Shown here: piece by piece, positions 34,709 to 43,391 of the stretch
How the letters are laid out: every line of letters begins with the position of its first letter
Position numbering within the stretch: the first letter of the stretch is position 1
Made by a program: the position numbers and the translations under genes
The notes under the pieces: generated by a model
What the model saw: the letters and a program-made list of their open reading frames with translations, nothing else
What the model was told of the DNA's origin: nothing
Databases searched by the model: none
Source: Methanolinea sp.
Lineage (GTDB): Archaea > Halobacteriota > Methanomicrobia > Methanomicrobiales > Methanospirillaceae
Length of the DNA stretch: 64,000 bases
Assembly (NCBI GenBank): GCA_016699325.1
Contig: CP064971.1
Coordinates: 682,001-746,000, forward strand
Direction of reading: 5' to 3'

Positions 34709-35513
34709 GGTTGAAAAAAAGGCTGAAATTACAAAAAAGGAGGAAAAGCCTGTGGCAGAAAAGATCACAGTTGGCCACGTGCACATGAGCGGGTGTACGG
34801 GCTGTCTCGTATCCCTGGCTGACAACGCCGAGGGATTACTCACCATTCTTGACAAATATGCCGACCTCGTCTATGGCCTGACCCTCGCGGACGTCAGGCA
34901 TATACCCAAGATGGACGTGGCGCTTGTCGAGGGATCGGTCTGTATTCAGGATAAAATATCGGTACAGGAGATCAGGGAGACCAGGGAGAAGGCTGCCGTT
35001 GTAGTAGCTGTTGGCGGATGCGCCTGTTACGGCAATATCACCAGGTTCGGGCGCGGAGGTGTGCAAAACCAGCCGCAGCACGAATCGTACCTGCCGATCG
35101 GGGACCTCATCAAGGTCGATGTCTATATCCCGGGGTGCGCACCCTGCCCGCAGCTCATTCGGAACGTCTGCGTGATGGCCTACCTGCTCCTCAAAGGTAA
35201 CAAGGAGCAGCAGGAGCTGGCCAAGAAATACCTTGCCCCGCTGATGCAGCTTGCCGAGCGCGGCACCGAAGCCTGCGGCTGCGACCTGATGTACGACGTC
35301 GTTAACCAGGGCCTCTGCATTGGGTGCGGAAGCTGCGCTGCGGCATGCCCGGTCCGGGCCATTACCCACGAGTACGGCAAGCCGAACGTGAACCGCGAGA
35401 TGTGCATCAAGTGCGGCGCCTGTTACGCCCAGTGCCCGAGGAGCTTCTTCAACTTCGATGTCATCACAGAATTCGAGGGCATCACGGAGCTCATTGCCGG
35501 AGCGCTCAAGTGA
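34629..35513 (+). CDS. frhG: F420-reducing hydrogenase, small (Fe-S) subunit
   Basis: FrhG holds three [4Fe-4S] clusters that pass electrons from FrhA to FrhB. HVHMSGCTGCLVSL, VGGCACYGNI and PGCAPCPQLI bind the proximal cluster; CIGCGSCAAACPVRAI and CIKCGACYAQCPRS are two ferredoxin motifs. From ATG 34629 there is a 42-residue N-terminal extension: an amphipathic MGLLSRIFGKK followed by a Lys/Glu/Ala linker. A shorter start at GTG 34752 has a perfect GGAGG 8 bp upstream, although GGAGG there also encodes part of KKEEK. I keep the long form because the extension is coding-like. Confidence 0.93.
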   Translation: MGLLSRIFGKKSISTEPTKKDAPAKAEVEKKAEITKKEEKPVAEKITVGHVHMSGCTGCLVSLADNAEGLLTILDKYADLVYGLTLADVRHIPKMDVALVEGSVCIQDKISVQEIRETREKAAVVVAVGGCACYGNITRFGRGGVQNQPQHESYLPIGDLIKVDVYIPGCAPCPQLIRNVCVMAYLLLKGNKEQQELAKKYLAPLMQLAERGTEACGCDLMYDVVNQGLCIGCGSCAAACPVRAITHEYGKPNVNREMCIKCGACYAQCPRSFFNFDVITEFEGITELIAGALK

Positions 35514-35523
35514 GGTGACAGAA

Positions 35524-36399
35524 ATGGGAACTGAACTCGGTAAGTACAAACTCTGCGTGTCCGCACGCTCCACCGACAAGGATATCCTGAAGAAAGCTCA
35601 GGATGGCGGAATCGTCACCCAGCTCTTCAAGTATGCCCTCGAAGAGGGTATCATTGACGGGGCGATTGTTGCCGGACCAAGTGATGAACCGTGGAGACCC
35701 CGGCCGTTCATCGCCACTTCGGTCGAAGAACTCATGGCGACCCCCGGGACGCGGTACAACATCAGCCCGCAGGTGTCCTGGATCAAGGAGGCAACCAGGA
35801 GCTTCGGCCTCGACAGGATCGGTATCGTCGGGACCCCCTGCCAGATGCAGGCCGTGCGGAAGGGACAGCTTTATCCTGTAGGCCTCCGCGATGTCGATGA
35901 CAAGATCGCACTTGCGATCGGGATCTTCTGCATGGAGAACTTCCCGTACCAGAGCATCAAGCAGCTCGTCGAGGACCATGCCGGCATGAAGCTCGAGTCG
36001 GTCAAGAAGATAGATATCGGCAAGGGCAAGTTCTGGGTATACGGTGCACGGGGACAGGTCGTCCAGCTGCCGCTCAAGGTCACCCACAAGTACGAGCAGC
36101 CGGGATGCCATGTCTGCCTTGACTACGTGGCAAACCTGGCCGATGTCTCCACCGGGTCGGTCGGGAGCCCGGACGGCTGGAGCACGGTATTTGTACGGAC
36201 CAGGAAGGGCGATGATATCTGGTCAAAGGCCATCGCTGCCGGCTGCTTCGAGACCAAGCCCATCGAGCAGGTCAAGCCCGGGCTCGAGCTCGTCTCCAAG
36301 CTCGCCAACGAGAAGATCACCAAGAACCAAAAGACCGTCGAGGAGCGGGCCAGGTTCGGCGTGAACAAGGCGCTGCGCAACCCGTATATCAAGCCCTGA
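35524..36399 (+). CDS. frhB: F420-reducing hydrogenase, F420-binding subunit
   Basis: FrhB contains FAD and one [4Fe-4S] cluster and transfers a hydride to F420. Conserved Cys are in GTPCQMQAVRKG, IFCMENFPYQS and CHVCLDYVANLADVSTGS; the N-terminus AQDGGIVTQLFKYALEEG is the FrhB/FdhB signature. GAGGTGA sits 5 bp before ATG 35524. At 291 residues the length is normal. Last gene of the operon, 10 bp after frhG. Confidence 0.96.
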   Translation: MGTELGKYKLCVSARSTDKDILKKAQDGGIVTQLFKYALEEGIIDGAIVAGPSDEPWRPRPFIATSVEELMATPGTRYNISPQVSWIKEATRSFGLDRIGIVGTPCQMQAVRKGQLYPVGLRDVDDKIALAIGIFCMENFPYQSIKQLVEDHAGMKLESVKKIDIGKGKFWVYGARGQVVQLPLKVTHKYEQPGCHVCLDYVANLADVSTGSVGSPDGWSTVFVRTRKGDDIWSKAIAAGCFETKPIEQVKPGLELVSKLANEKITKNQKTVEERARFGVNKALRNPYIKP

Positions 36400-36416
36400 A
36401 AAATACCCTGACCCTC

Positions 36417-36424
36417 TTTTTTTT
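36417..36424 (+). terminator. T-run terminator of frhADGB
   Basis: A run of eight T follows the frhB stop by 17 bp, typical of archaeal termination. A 9-bp perfect hairpin without a T run (CCTCCTGTC at 36513-36521 with GACAGGAGG at 36534-36542) lies further on in the same gap. Confidence 0.5.
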
Positions 36425-36655
36425 ATAATCCCGGCAGATCCCGCATTCCGGGCCACCTTGATCAGATATGCCAGGCTCACCGGGGAGTGGTCTTTGCATT
36501 CCTCCACTCTGCCCTCCTGTCATCCACGGAAACGACAGGAGGCGCTCGCATGGCACCGGGAGCGCTCTGACACGAACGGAACAATTTCCTGCATAGAGAG
36601 AAATGGCGTATGGCCTTCTACTGGAAAAGAAAAAGGGTAATTGAGGATTTTTAAT

Positions 36656-37138
36656 TCATTTCCAGACATCAACCGGATCGATCGTGGCATCGATCAGCAG
36701 GTCAAATTCCATGGCTTTCAGCCACCCTCCCTTCTCAAACATCTTCATGAAACAGATGCCGACGAGGGCCGCATCATGGTATTTTTCAACCGCCGCTTTC
36801 ACCTGCTCCAGGGTCACCGGGACATTCGGCATGGCAAGGCCGCCCATGACCACGACTGCTTTCGGAGATGATATCTCCACCGCACCCGCAGCCTGCATGC
36901 CGATATCGGAAACCAGTTTCAGTTTCTGCGCTTTTGATTCATCTACGTAGGGCACGAATACCTGTTCAAGGTTCATGCCACGCGTGGCAAACCCGAGAAG
37001 TTCGACGAACGGGGTGCAGGTGCCCGGGCAGCCGTAGTACACAACCTGGTCTCCGGCTTTCAACCCCTTCTTCTCCAGGTACTCTTTGAACGGCCGGAGC
37101 ATGCCGGGAACACCCTGGAATACCTCTTTTTGTTTCAT
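36656..37138 (-). CDS. DUF2124-type protein of unknown function
   Basis: The 160-residue protein resembles methanogen DUF2124 proteins. Typical segments are QVVYYGCPGTCTPFVELLGF, which contains a CxxxC pair, AVVVMGGLAMPNVPVTLEQV, and LVGICFMKMFEKGGW. The fold looks like a small alpha/beta (Rossmann-like) domain. Start at ATG 37138; the frame is open to 37216. Function is unknown; the family is largely restricted to methanogens, which suggests a role in their energy metabolism. Confidence 0.75.
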   Translation of the reverse strand: MKQKEVFQGVPGMLRPFKEYLEKKGLKAGDQVVYYGCPGTCTPFVELLGFATRGMNLEQVFVPYVDESKAQKLKLVSDIGMQAAGAVEISSPKAVVVMGGLAMPNVPVTLEQVKAAVEKYHDAALVGICFMKMFEKGGWLKAMEFDLLIDATIDPVDVWK

Positions 37139-37258
37139 AACAGACACCGGTAACAACCATCCCCGCGTTCCGGCAGCAGGCCGGAATACCGGGAATGAGA
37201 ATAAGGAGGTTCTCAAATATTAAGATACCAGCGCCTACAAGGTTAATTTGATCTTTTC

Positions 37259-37762
37259 ATGGAACGAATCCTCGTCTGTTATGCCACCCGGTACGGTTCA
37301 ACCCGGGACATTGCCACAATTATCGCCGATGTGCTTCGGGAAGCAGGGTACGAAGTGACCCTCTCGCCTGTAACGGATGCGGGCGACCCTGCCGGGTACG
37401 ATGCCGTGGTCATCGGGAGCCCGCTCTACATGGGAAAGTGGCTTGTTGAAGCGCGGGAGTTCGTTAGCCGGTTCAGGTACTCCCTCCGATCGCGCCCGGT
37501 GGCCGTCTTTTCAGCCGGCTTTACGCTTCGGGACCGGACCGCCGGCCACCTCGGTGCAGCCGATGGCGCACTCGCCTCCTCGGTGAAGCCCTTTCTTTCT
37601 CCCGTATCCGCAGGCTACTTTGCCGGGAAGCTTGACCCGGACCATATGACAGTTGCAGACCGGGCGATTATCAGGCTTACCGGAACGGTTCCCGGAGATT
37701 TCCGCGATGCCGATGAGATAAAAAAGTGGGCCGGAACCCTTCCTACACTCCTGTTCTGCTGA
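37259..37762 (+). CDS. Flavodoxin-domain protein
   Basis: The 167-residue protein starts MERILVCYATRYGSTRDIAT, an FMN phosphate-binding loop (T/SxYGST), and has VVIGSPLYMGKW as the second FMN loop. It resembles flavodoxin-like proteins and HemG-type protoporphyrinogen oxidase domains. Partner and pathway are unknown. It is divergent from the DUF2124 gene and convergent with the GTPase gene. Confidence 0.8.
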   Translation: MERILVCYATRYGSTRDIATIIADVLREAGYEVTLSPVTDAGDPAGYDAVVIGSPLYMGKWLVEAREFVSRFRYSLRSRPVAVFSAGFTLRDRTAGHLGAADGALASSVKPFLSPVSAGYFAGKLDPDHMTVADRAIIRLTGTVPGDFRDADEIKKWAGTLPTLLFC

Positions 37763-37798
37763 CCCGCGGCGGGTGCGCGGGTGAGGGGCGATCCCGTT

Positions 37799-38287
37799 TC
37801 ACCGTTTCCTGCCGATCGTTGCCACGAACTGTCCCAGCGCCTCCCGCGAGCTCCCAGGGTTCCTGGCCGATATTTCGTAGGTTACCGCGCCGTCAAGCTC
37901 CTGCCGTACCCTGGCAGGACAGGCATCCGCGAGATCGCACTTGTTGAGCATGACCGAGAGCGGAACACCCCTCTCTTTCAAATGCTGGTAGAGGTGTTTT
38001 GTGAATGTATCGGGGCCGCAGGTACAGTCAACCATCAGCACTGCCGCATCCATCCCATGGGCGATTATCTCCCGGACGAACTCGAACCGTTCCTGTCCGG
38101 GTGTACCGTAGAGGTATACCACCCTGCCGTCAATTTCAATCTTTCCGAAATCGAGGGCAACCGTGGTGGTCCCGTCAGAACAATTCGCTTCCACGTGGCG
38201 GCTGCCGGGATCGATGGCCTGGACGAACGTTGATTTCCCGGCATGGAACGACCCGAAGACCACGATCTTCAATCGCGTGGGATCCAT
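37799..38287 (-). CDS. Small Ras-like GTPase (COG2229-like)
   Basis: This is a 162-residue single-domain GTPase. G1 is FGSFHAGKSTFVQ, the switch II region is LYGTPGQERFEF (lacking the usual Asp of DxxG), G4 is LNKCDLAD, and SARNP may be G5. It resembles archaeal and bacterial MglA/Arf-like GTPases of the COG2229 group, which act in polarity or gliding in bacteria; no partner roadblock protein is next to it. The ATG at 38287 is preferred because TATA-like ATTAAAAAAG sits about 30 bp upstream; the frame is open to 38368. Confidence 0.75.
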   Translation of the reverse strand: MDPTRLKIVVFGSFHAGKSTFVQAIDPGSRHVEANCSDGTTTVALDFGKIEIDGRVVYLYGTPGQERFEFVREIIAHGMDAAVLMVDCTCGPDTFTKHLYQHLKERGVPLSVMLNKCDLADACPARVRQELDGAVTYEISARNPGSSREALGQFVATIGRKR

Positions 38288-38406
38288 TGCCAGAATTTTC
38301 CCCCGAACTTTTTTAATGGTTCCGTTTTCAGCCGCCAGGTACCGGGACACCCGCTCCCTGCGGGCCATTCATCGGTTTTATTCTCACGCACGTACACCCT
38401 GTTGGT

Positions 38407-38883
38407 ATGTCTGAAGCACACCATCCTGCCGGAAACCGTGTACGGCTGGAGACCACCCTGGGCACGATCGAGATCGAACTTTACGCGGATATGCCGGTCA
38501 CTGCCGGCAACTTCGAATCGCTGGTGAAGAAAGGGTTTTATGACGGCGTCATCTTTCACAGGGTCATCGATGGATTCATGATCCAGGGCGGCGACCCGAC
38601 CGGTACCGGGACAGGCGGACCCGGCTACGTGATCAGGGATGAGTTTACCCCGGCAAATCGCAACAACCGGGGGACCATCTCCATGGCCAACGCAGGTCCG
38701 AACACCGGGGGAAGCCAGTTCTTCATCAACCTGGTGGACAACAATTACCTCGACCGCAACCACCCCGTCTTCGGCAGGGTGGTCGGTGGGATGGATGTCG
38801 TCGATTCCATCGGGAAGGTCAGGACGGGAAAGGGGGACCGCCCGCTGACACCGGTAAAGATTGTCGTGGCATCCGTGGTCTGA
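38407..38883 (+). CDS. Cyclophilin-type peptidyl-prolyl cis-trans isomerase
   Basis: The 158-residue enzyme catalyses proline isomerisation. The catalytic Arg and Phe region is GVIFHRVIDGFMIQGGDPTG, then MANAGPNTGGSQFFINLVDN and HPVFGRVVGGMDVVD complete the cyclophilin core. There is no signal peptide, so it is cytoplasmic. IS copy 2 begins 43 bp after its stop. Confidence 0.95.
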   Translation: MSEAHHPAGNRVRLETTLGTIEIELYADMPVTAGNFESLVKKGFYDGVIFHRVIDGFMIQGGDPTGTGTGGPGYVIRDEFTPANRNNRGTISMANAGPNTGGSQFFINLVDNNYLDRNHPVFGRVVGGMDVVDSIGKVRTGKGDRPLTPVKIVVASVV

Positions 38884-38926
38884 TTTTACCTGTTTCTCTT
38901 TTTTGGGGAAGAATCTGTCTTCTCTG

Positions 38927-40436
38927 CCTAACTTCGCCACTTTTCAGTACTTCCATCAAATTTAAACGACTTAACCCAATTCGCCAGAAGCAATTTACCA
39001 GTGATTTGGCGCCTCCAGGCTACCATATCTCTTGATAAAATCTCCAAGAATTGGGCGTATTTCTGGGGAGAAGTTGGAAATGATCTTGACAGGATACCCA
39101 AAAGAAGGGTATATGATCGTAAGTGTCAAATTCGTGAGATAATTTTTGAGGACTTTCAGATTTTTCACGACGGGATCTTTACAGAAAAGTTGTGTCAAAC
39201 TCACCAGGACTTTGGTGAGGAAAACGATCAACACGCACCCGATCACCGCGTGTTTGGACCAGTGCCGGATCGGCCGGGCCGGCTCCTTCTTTGAGGTCCC
39301 GGATGAACTTCTCTGCACGGTCACGATTCTTGTAGGCATTCAGGATGTTTTCGGGATCATCATCGATGGTTGATTCAAGCACGAAGAAACCTTCAAGACC
39401 GGTTACATAGGGGTTGGGGATATCGCCAATGATCTTCTGGAGATGACCACGGGCGATGATCCAACCCCTCAGGAGCGATATACTGGCCGAGATCTTTTCC
39501 GCGTTCAACCTTCTTTGTGAGAACCTTCCCCTTCTCCAGGTCTTTCTCAAGTTTCCTTGCTTTCTTCGTCAACTGGTCACAGGCCAGGTCGTCACAGAAA
39601 AATATGTCCCGGACTTCTTCGCCATCCCGATATTTGACACATGAATAGACCCGGTTGCCAGAAACGAATGAAACCTGGCTTTCTTTCCTGGCATGGTAGA
39701 TCGTTATCTCGTTCCGGTATGGTCCTTTCTTCTTTGCTTTCAGGGTCAAATAATGGAACTTCAGATCGCGGATCCTTCGTTTGTTATCCTGGGTATTCCC
39801 TCCACAGTCAAACACCAGAAGACTGCCTTCAGGAAGAACGCTCGAGCATAACCGGATCAGCATCTGCATATGCTTTTTATCCTGAACATTTCCTTTCTGG
39901 ATGGTCAGCATCGTCGGTATGTTATTGAGGCCGACACTGATCCCAAATGCGATCTGGAGTTTCCCTGGCTGATTGTCCCGGGAATACCCTAACTCCCCAG
40001 CGGACATTTTGTCCCCTCAAAGTAACTCGAACTGAAGTCCACGAACTGGGTTGGATCCACGAGGCTCTGCTGGGAGATCCAGCGTTGAAACTGGTCAAGA
40101 ACAATCGACTTTCTTTCTCCCAGTCGTTCCAGAGTCCGATACAAACTCCGGTCTGAAATTGTATCTTCAAACCCCAGTGTCTTGAGAAGTTCGTCGGGGG
40201 TAAAGTCCAGAATCTTATTGATCGATACCGATTGATTGAGTTTGTTGCTGATGAGAGTTTACGGATGGTATGAATGACTTGCTTCGACCACCAACTCCGC
40301 CAAGAACTGATGCGAAAAAGTTGGTCTCCGAATCAATTTTATCGATTAATGCTATATTACCTAATGAGAAGGCTGTGTTTTTTTGCATGAAATTATATAA
40401 ACACTACCTTCTCATCCTTCTTCTGGCGAAGTCAGG
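38927..40436 (-). mobile_element. Insertion sequence copy 2, DDE type, 1510 bp
   Basis: It is nearly identical to copy 1 (31142-32651), in the same orientation, with the same ends. Its own target duplication is TTCTCTG (or TTCTCTGC), different from that of copy 1, so it inserted independently. Differences seen are one substitution (TACC versus TCCC near 39608), one extra C near 39468 and one fewer base near 39280. It separates the cyclophilin gene from the 3' side of fusA. Confidence 0.93.
38995..40388 (-). pseudogene. Transposase of IS copy 2, frameshifted
   Basis: It has the same two N-terminal frameshifts as copy 1, including the G run at 39995-39998, plus an extra frameshift near 39468 (an additional C) that splits the catalytic core after GQYIAPEG. 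The junction before RPIRHWSKHAV is also out of frame, but by a different offset from copy 1. One residue differs (EVRDIFF instead of EVRYIFF). As read, it cannot give a full transposase. Confidence 0.82.
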
Positions 40437-40581
40437 TTCTCTGCATCACTCTCCCGATTGCACCTGTGCAGAACATAGGTTCGGGCGGCGCCGGGCCTGC
40501 CCGGGATATGACATCCGGACGTCCTTGAGAAATTAGATTGAAAACTGCTCGGCGGTTGGTTTGCAACTGCCGGAAAAAAAA

Positions 40582-42774
40582 TTATGCCAGGTAATCCGAA
40601 GGAGTTGGCATCTGTTCCTTCAGACCCTTCCGCTTCCTGATCGCCGTCACCACGTCCCTGGCCATGCCTGACGGCACGATCTCAAACCCGGCAAACTCGG
40701 TGCTCCACATGGCGCGGCCCTCGGTTGCGGACCGGATATCCCCGGCAAACCCGAAGAGCTCTGCCACCGGTGCCTTGCCTACCACGGTCATGGTGTCGCC
40801 CTCGCTTTGCATGTCAAAGACCTGGCCGCGCCGCCCCTGGATCTGGGAGGTCGCAGCTCCCATCTGGTCGGCAGGCACGGTGATCTGGATCTTCTGAATC
40901 GGTTCAAGGAGGGAATCGCCTGCAATCAGCATGCCGCCCTTCAGCGCTGACCGGACCGCGGGGATGACCTGGGCCGGGCCCCGGTGGATGGCATCTTCAT
41001 GGAGCTTGACATCGACCAGGCGGATCTTGAGGTTCTGGACCGGTTCATCGGCGAGCGGCCCTCCTGCCAGCGCCTCGTGAACGCCTTCAAGGATCAGCTC
41101 CATGGTCTCGTTCAGGTACTGGATACCCTTGGTCATGTCGATGAAGATGTTGGTGCCGTGGATGTCCTTGATGTTCTTGGCCTCTTCCTTGTCCATCCCT
41201 GCAGCGATAAGGGCATCCCTTCGCTCGAGCGCGGTCTGGGTCATGGAGACTTCACCGGCCTTGATGAGGTTGACGATCTCCTCGGCAAGCGGCTCGATCT
41301 CGAGGTAGAACCGGTTGTGGCGGTTCGGTGATTTTCCTTCGACCGGCCCGGCCTTCTGGGTGACGGTCTCCCGGTACACCACGATGGGGGGTGAAGTCAC
41401 GATCTCGACCCCCTTATCGCGCTTGATCCTCCCGGTGATGATCTCGAGGTGCAGCTCCCCCATCCCCGAGATGAGGTGCTCCCCGGTCTCTTCGTTGATG
41501 GTGACCACCAGGGTGGGGTCCTCCTTTGCCACCTGCCGGAGCACCTCGACAAGCTTGGGCAGGTCCTTCATGTTCTTTGCTTCGACGGCGACGGTCATGA
41601 CCGGTTCGCTGTAGTGCTTGAGCGACTCGAAGGGGGTCATCTCCTGGAGGGTGGTCACGGTCGAACCGACAATGGCGTCCTTAAGCCCGGTTACCGCAGC
41701 AATGTTTCCTCCGACCAGTTCGTCGACCTCGACCCGGGTTGGTCCCATGAAGATGCCTACCTGCTGGAGGCGGTTTACCTTCCTGGCGGTCCCCATCACG
41801 TACATCTCGGTCCCGCGCCTGAGTCTTCCCGAGAAGAGCCGCCCGGTGGCTACTTCTCCGGCGTGGGGGTCAAAGGATATATCGGTGACCATCAGGGTAA
41901 CCGGTCCGTTCGGGTCGCAGTTCATCATGGCCTTTCCTTCCGGCGACTCTGTATCGCCGTGCCAGATGACCTTGATACGGCGTTTCTGCGCGTCTACCGG
42001 GTTTGGCAGGTGGCGGACCACCATGTCGAGCACCACATCGCAGAGCGGGCTGCGTTTTGCAAGGCTCTTCATATCGCCGGACCGGCACTTGTCGTAGACT
42101 TCCTTGAACGAGACACCGCTCTTCTTCATGTAGGGGACCGAGACCCCCCAGTTATAGAGAGCAGACCCAAACGCAACCGTCCCCTGGGCCGCGTCAAGCT
42201 TCCAGCCCTTGTTGTAGGCATCCTCCTTCATGCCCTTGATGAGCTTGTTGACCTTGTCGATCACCTTGCCAAGACGGATCTGCATCTCCATCTCGTCCAC
42301 CTTGAGCTCGTTGATCAGCCGGTCCACCTTGTTGATGAAGAGGACCGGGCGGACGCCCTCCTTCAGGGCCTGGCGGAGCACGGTCTCGGTCTGGGGCATG
42401 GTGCCTTCAACGGCATCGACCAGCACCACCGCGCCATCAACCGCGCGCATGGCACGTGTCACGTCACCACCGAAGTCAACGTGGCCGGGGGTATCGATCA
42501 TGTTGATGAGGTATTCCTGCCTGTCGTACTCGTGGATCATCGATACGTTGCTTGCATCGATGGTAATACCCCGCGACTGCTCCTCTTCGTCAGAGTCCAT
42601 GAAGAGTTGCTTTCCGGCCAGTTCCTCGCTGATTATCCCGGCACCGGCCAGGAGGTTGTCTGAAAGGGTGGTCTTTCCATGGTCGATATGCGCTACAATG
42701 CCGATGTTCCGGATGTGAACCGGCTCGTTCATCAGTTCCTTTACCCGATCTATCGATTTCCTGCCTCTGGCCAT
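40582..42774 (-). CDS. fusA: Translation elongation factor 2 (aEF-2)
   Basis: aEF-2 drives translocation. GTPase motifs are AHIDHGKTTLSDNLLA (G1), DTPGHVDFGG (G3) and INKVDRLI (G4). The diphthamide region near the C-terminus is VKLHEDAIHRGPAQVIPAVR, with the modified His. Length 730 is normal. It follows rps12 and rps7, 24 bp after rps7. tuf and rps10, which commonly follow in archaea, are absent; the next features are a 145-bp gap and IS copy 2. Confidence 0.96.
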   Translation of the reverse strand: MARGRKSIDRVKELMNEPVHIRNIGIVAHIDHGKTTLSDNLLAGAGIISEELAGKQLFMDSDEEEQSRGITIDASNVSMIHEYDRQEYLINMIDTPGHVDFGGDVTRAMRAVDGAVVLVDAVEGTMPQTETVLRQALKEGVRPVLFINKVDRLINELKVDEMEMQIRLGKVIDKVNKLIKGMKEDAYNKGWKLDAAQGTVAFGSALYNWGVSVPYMKKSGVSFKEVYDKCRSGDMKSLAKRSPLCDVVLDMVVRHLPNPVDAQKRRIKVIWHGDTESPEGKAMMNCDPNGPVTLMVTDISFDPHAGEVATGRLFSGRLRRGTEMYVMGTARKVNRLQQVGIFMGPTRVEVDELVGGNIAAVTGLKDAIVGSTVTTLQEMTPFESLKHYSEPVMTVAVEAKNMKDLPKLVEVLRQVAKEDPTLVVTINEETGEHLISGMGELHLEIITGRIKRDKGVEIVTSPPIVVYRETVTQKAGPVEGKSPNRHNRFYLEIEPLAEEIVNLIKAGEVSMTQTALERRDALIAAGMDKEEAKNIKDIHGTNIFIDMTKGIQYLNETMELILEGVHEALAGGPLADEPVQNLKIRLVDVKLHEDAIHRGPAQVIPAVRSALKGGMLIAGDSLLEPIQKIQITVPADQMGAATSQIQGRRGQVFDMQSEGDTMTVVGKAPVAELFGFAGDIRSATEGRAMWSTEFAGFEIVPSGMARDVVTAIRKRKGLKEQMPTPSDYLA

Positions 42775-42798
42775 AACAACACCATAAAAAAAGGGATC

Positions 42799-43386
42799 TC
42801 ATCTGGCGGATTTCGCGATGCGTTCCCGCTCTTCTTTCTTATTCACCGAATATGCCTTCACATCGCCTTTTGAAGCCGCTATCAGCTCGTCTGCAAGACA
42901 TGCAGCGACCGGCCTCTTGCTCTTGTGTGCTGCTTTTTCCACGGCCTCCGAAATGAAGAAGAGGGCCGTGTTGACACGCCGGATGGGTGCGGTATCGACA
43001 GATTTCGGGACGTTGATCCCGCCGTACTTGAGCCTGACCGTCTCCTCGCGCTGGCCGGTGTTGGCAATCGCCTCAATGAGGACCTGGACAGGGTTCTTCT
43101 TGGTCTTCTGGTGGACGATCTCGAAGGCATCGCGGACGATGCGCATGGCAAGCTGCTTGTTGCCGGTATTGGCTTCCGATTGCATGAGCCGGTTGATAAG
43201 GCGCTCGACGATGAGCATGTGGGCCTTGTTGAACTCCTGCCGGGTGAACTTACCGGTGGTGTGGGGCACGATAACCGGGTCCAGCCCGACATACCTGACA
43301 AGGCCGGGATCGGCCACCTGTACCTCGGAGAGGTCCCACCGGTTGAAGAGCAGCAGGTTTGCTGCCCGGGTCTCTGTCTCTGCCAT
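42799..43386 (-). CDS. rps7: Ribosomal protein uS7
   Basis: uS7 nucleates assembly of the 30S head. ARFTRQEFN-like GKFTRQEFNKAHMLIVERLI and RIVRDAFEIVHQKTKKNPVQ are the core helices; KYGGINVPKSVDTAPIRRVN is the beta-hairpin region. I start at ATG 43386, 6 bp after an AGGTGAT-like site and 5 bp after rps12; the frame extends to 43395. Confidence 0.95.
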   Translation of the reverse strand: MAETETRAANLLLFNRWDLSEVQVADPGLVRYVGLDPVIVPHTTGKFTRQEFNKAHMLIVERLINRLMQSEANTGNKQLAMRIVRDAFEIVHQKTKKNPVQVLIEAIANTGQREETVRLKYGGINVPKSVDTAPIRRVNTALFFISEAVEKAAHKSKRPVAACLADELIAASKGDVKAYSVNKKEERERIAKSAR

Positions 43387-43391
43387 CTTCA

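Noticed and set aside
31142..40436. Composite transposon carrying frhADGB
   Set aside because: Each IS copy has its own, different target duplication at both of its ends, so they inserted separately. A composite unit would have one duplication flanking the whole.
41449..42663. 404-residue plus-strand open frame opposite fusA
   Set aside because: aEF-2 motifs fix the minus strand as coding; the frame is its shadow.
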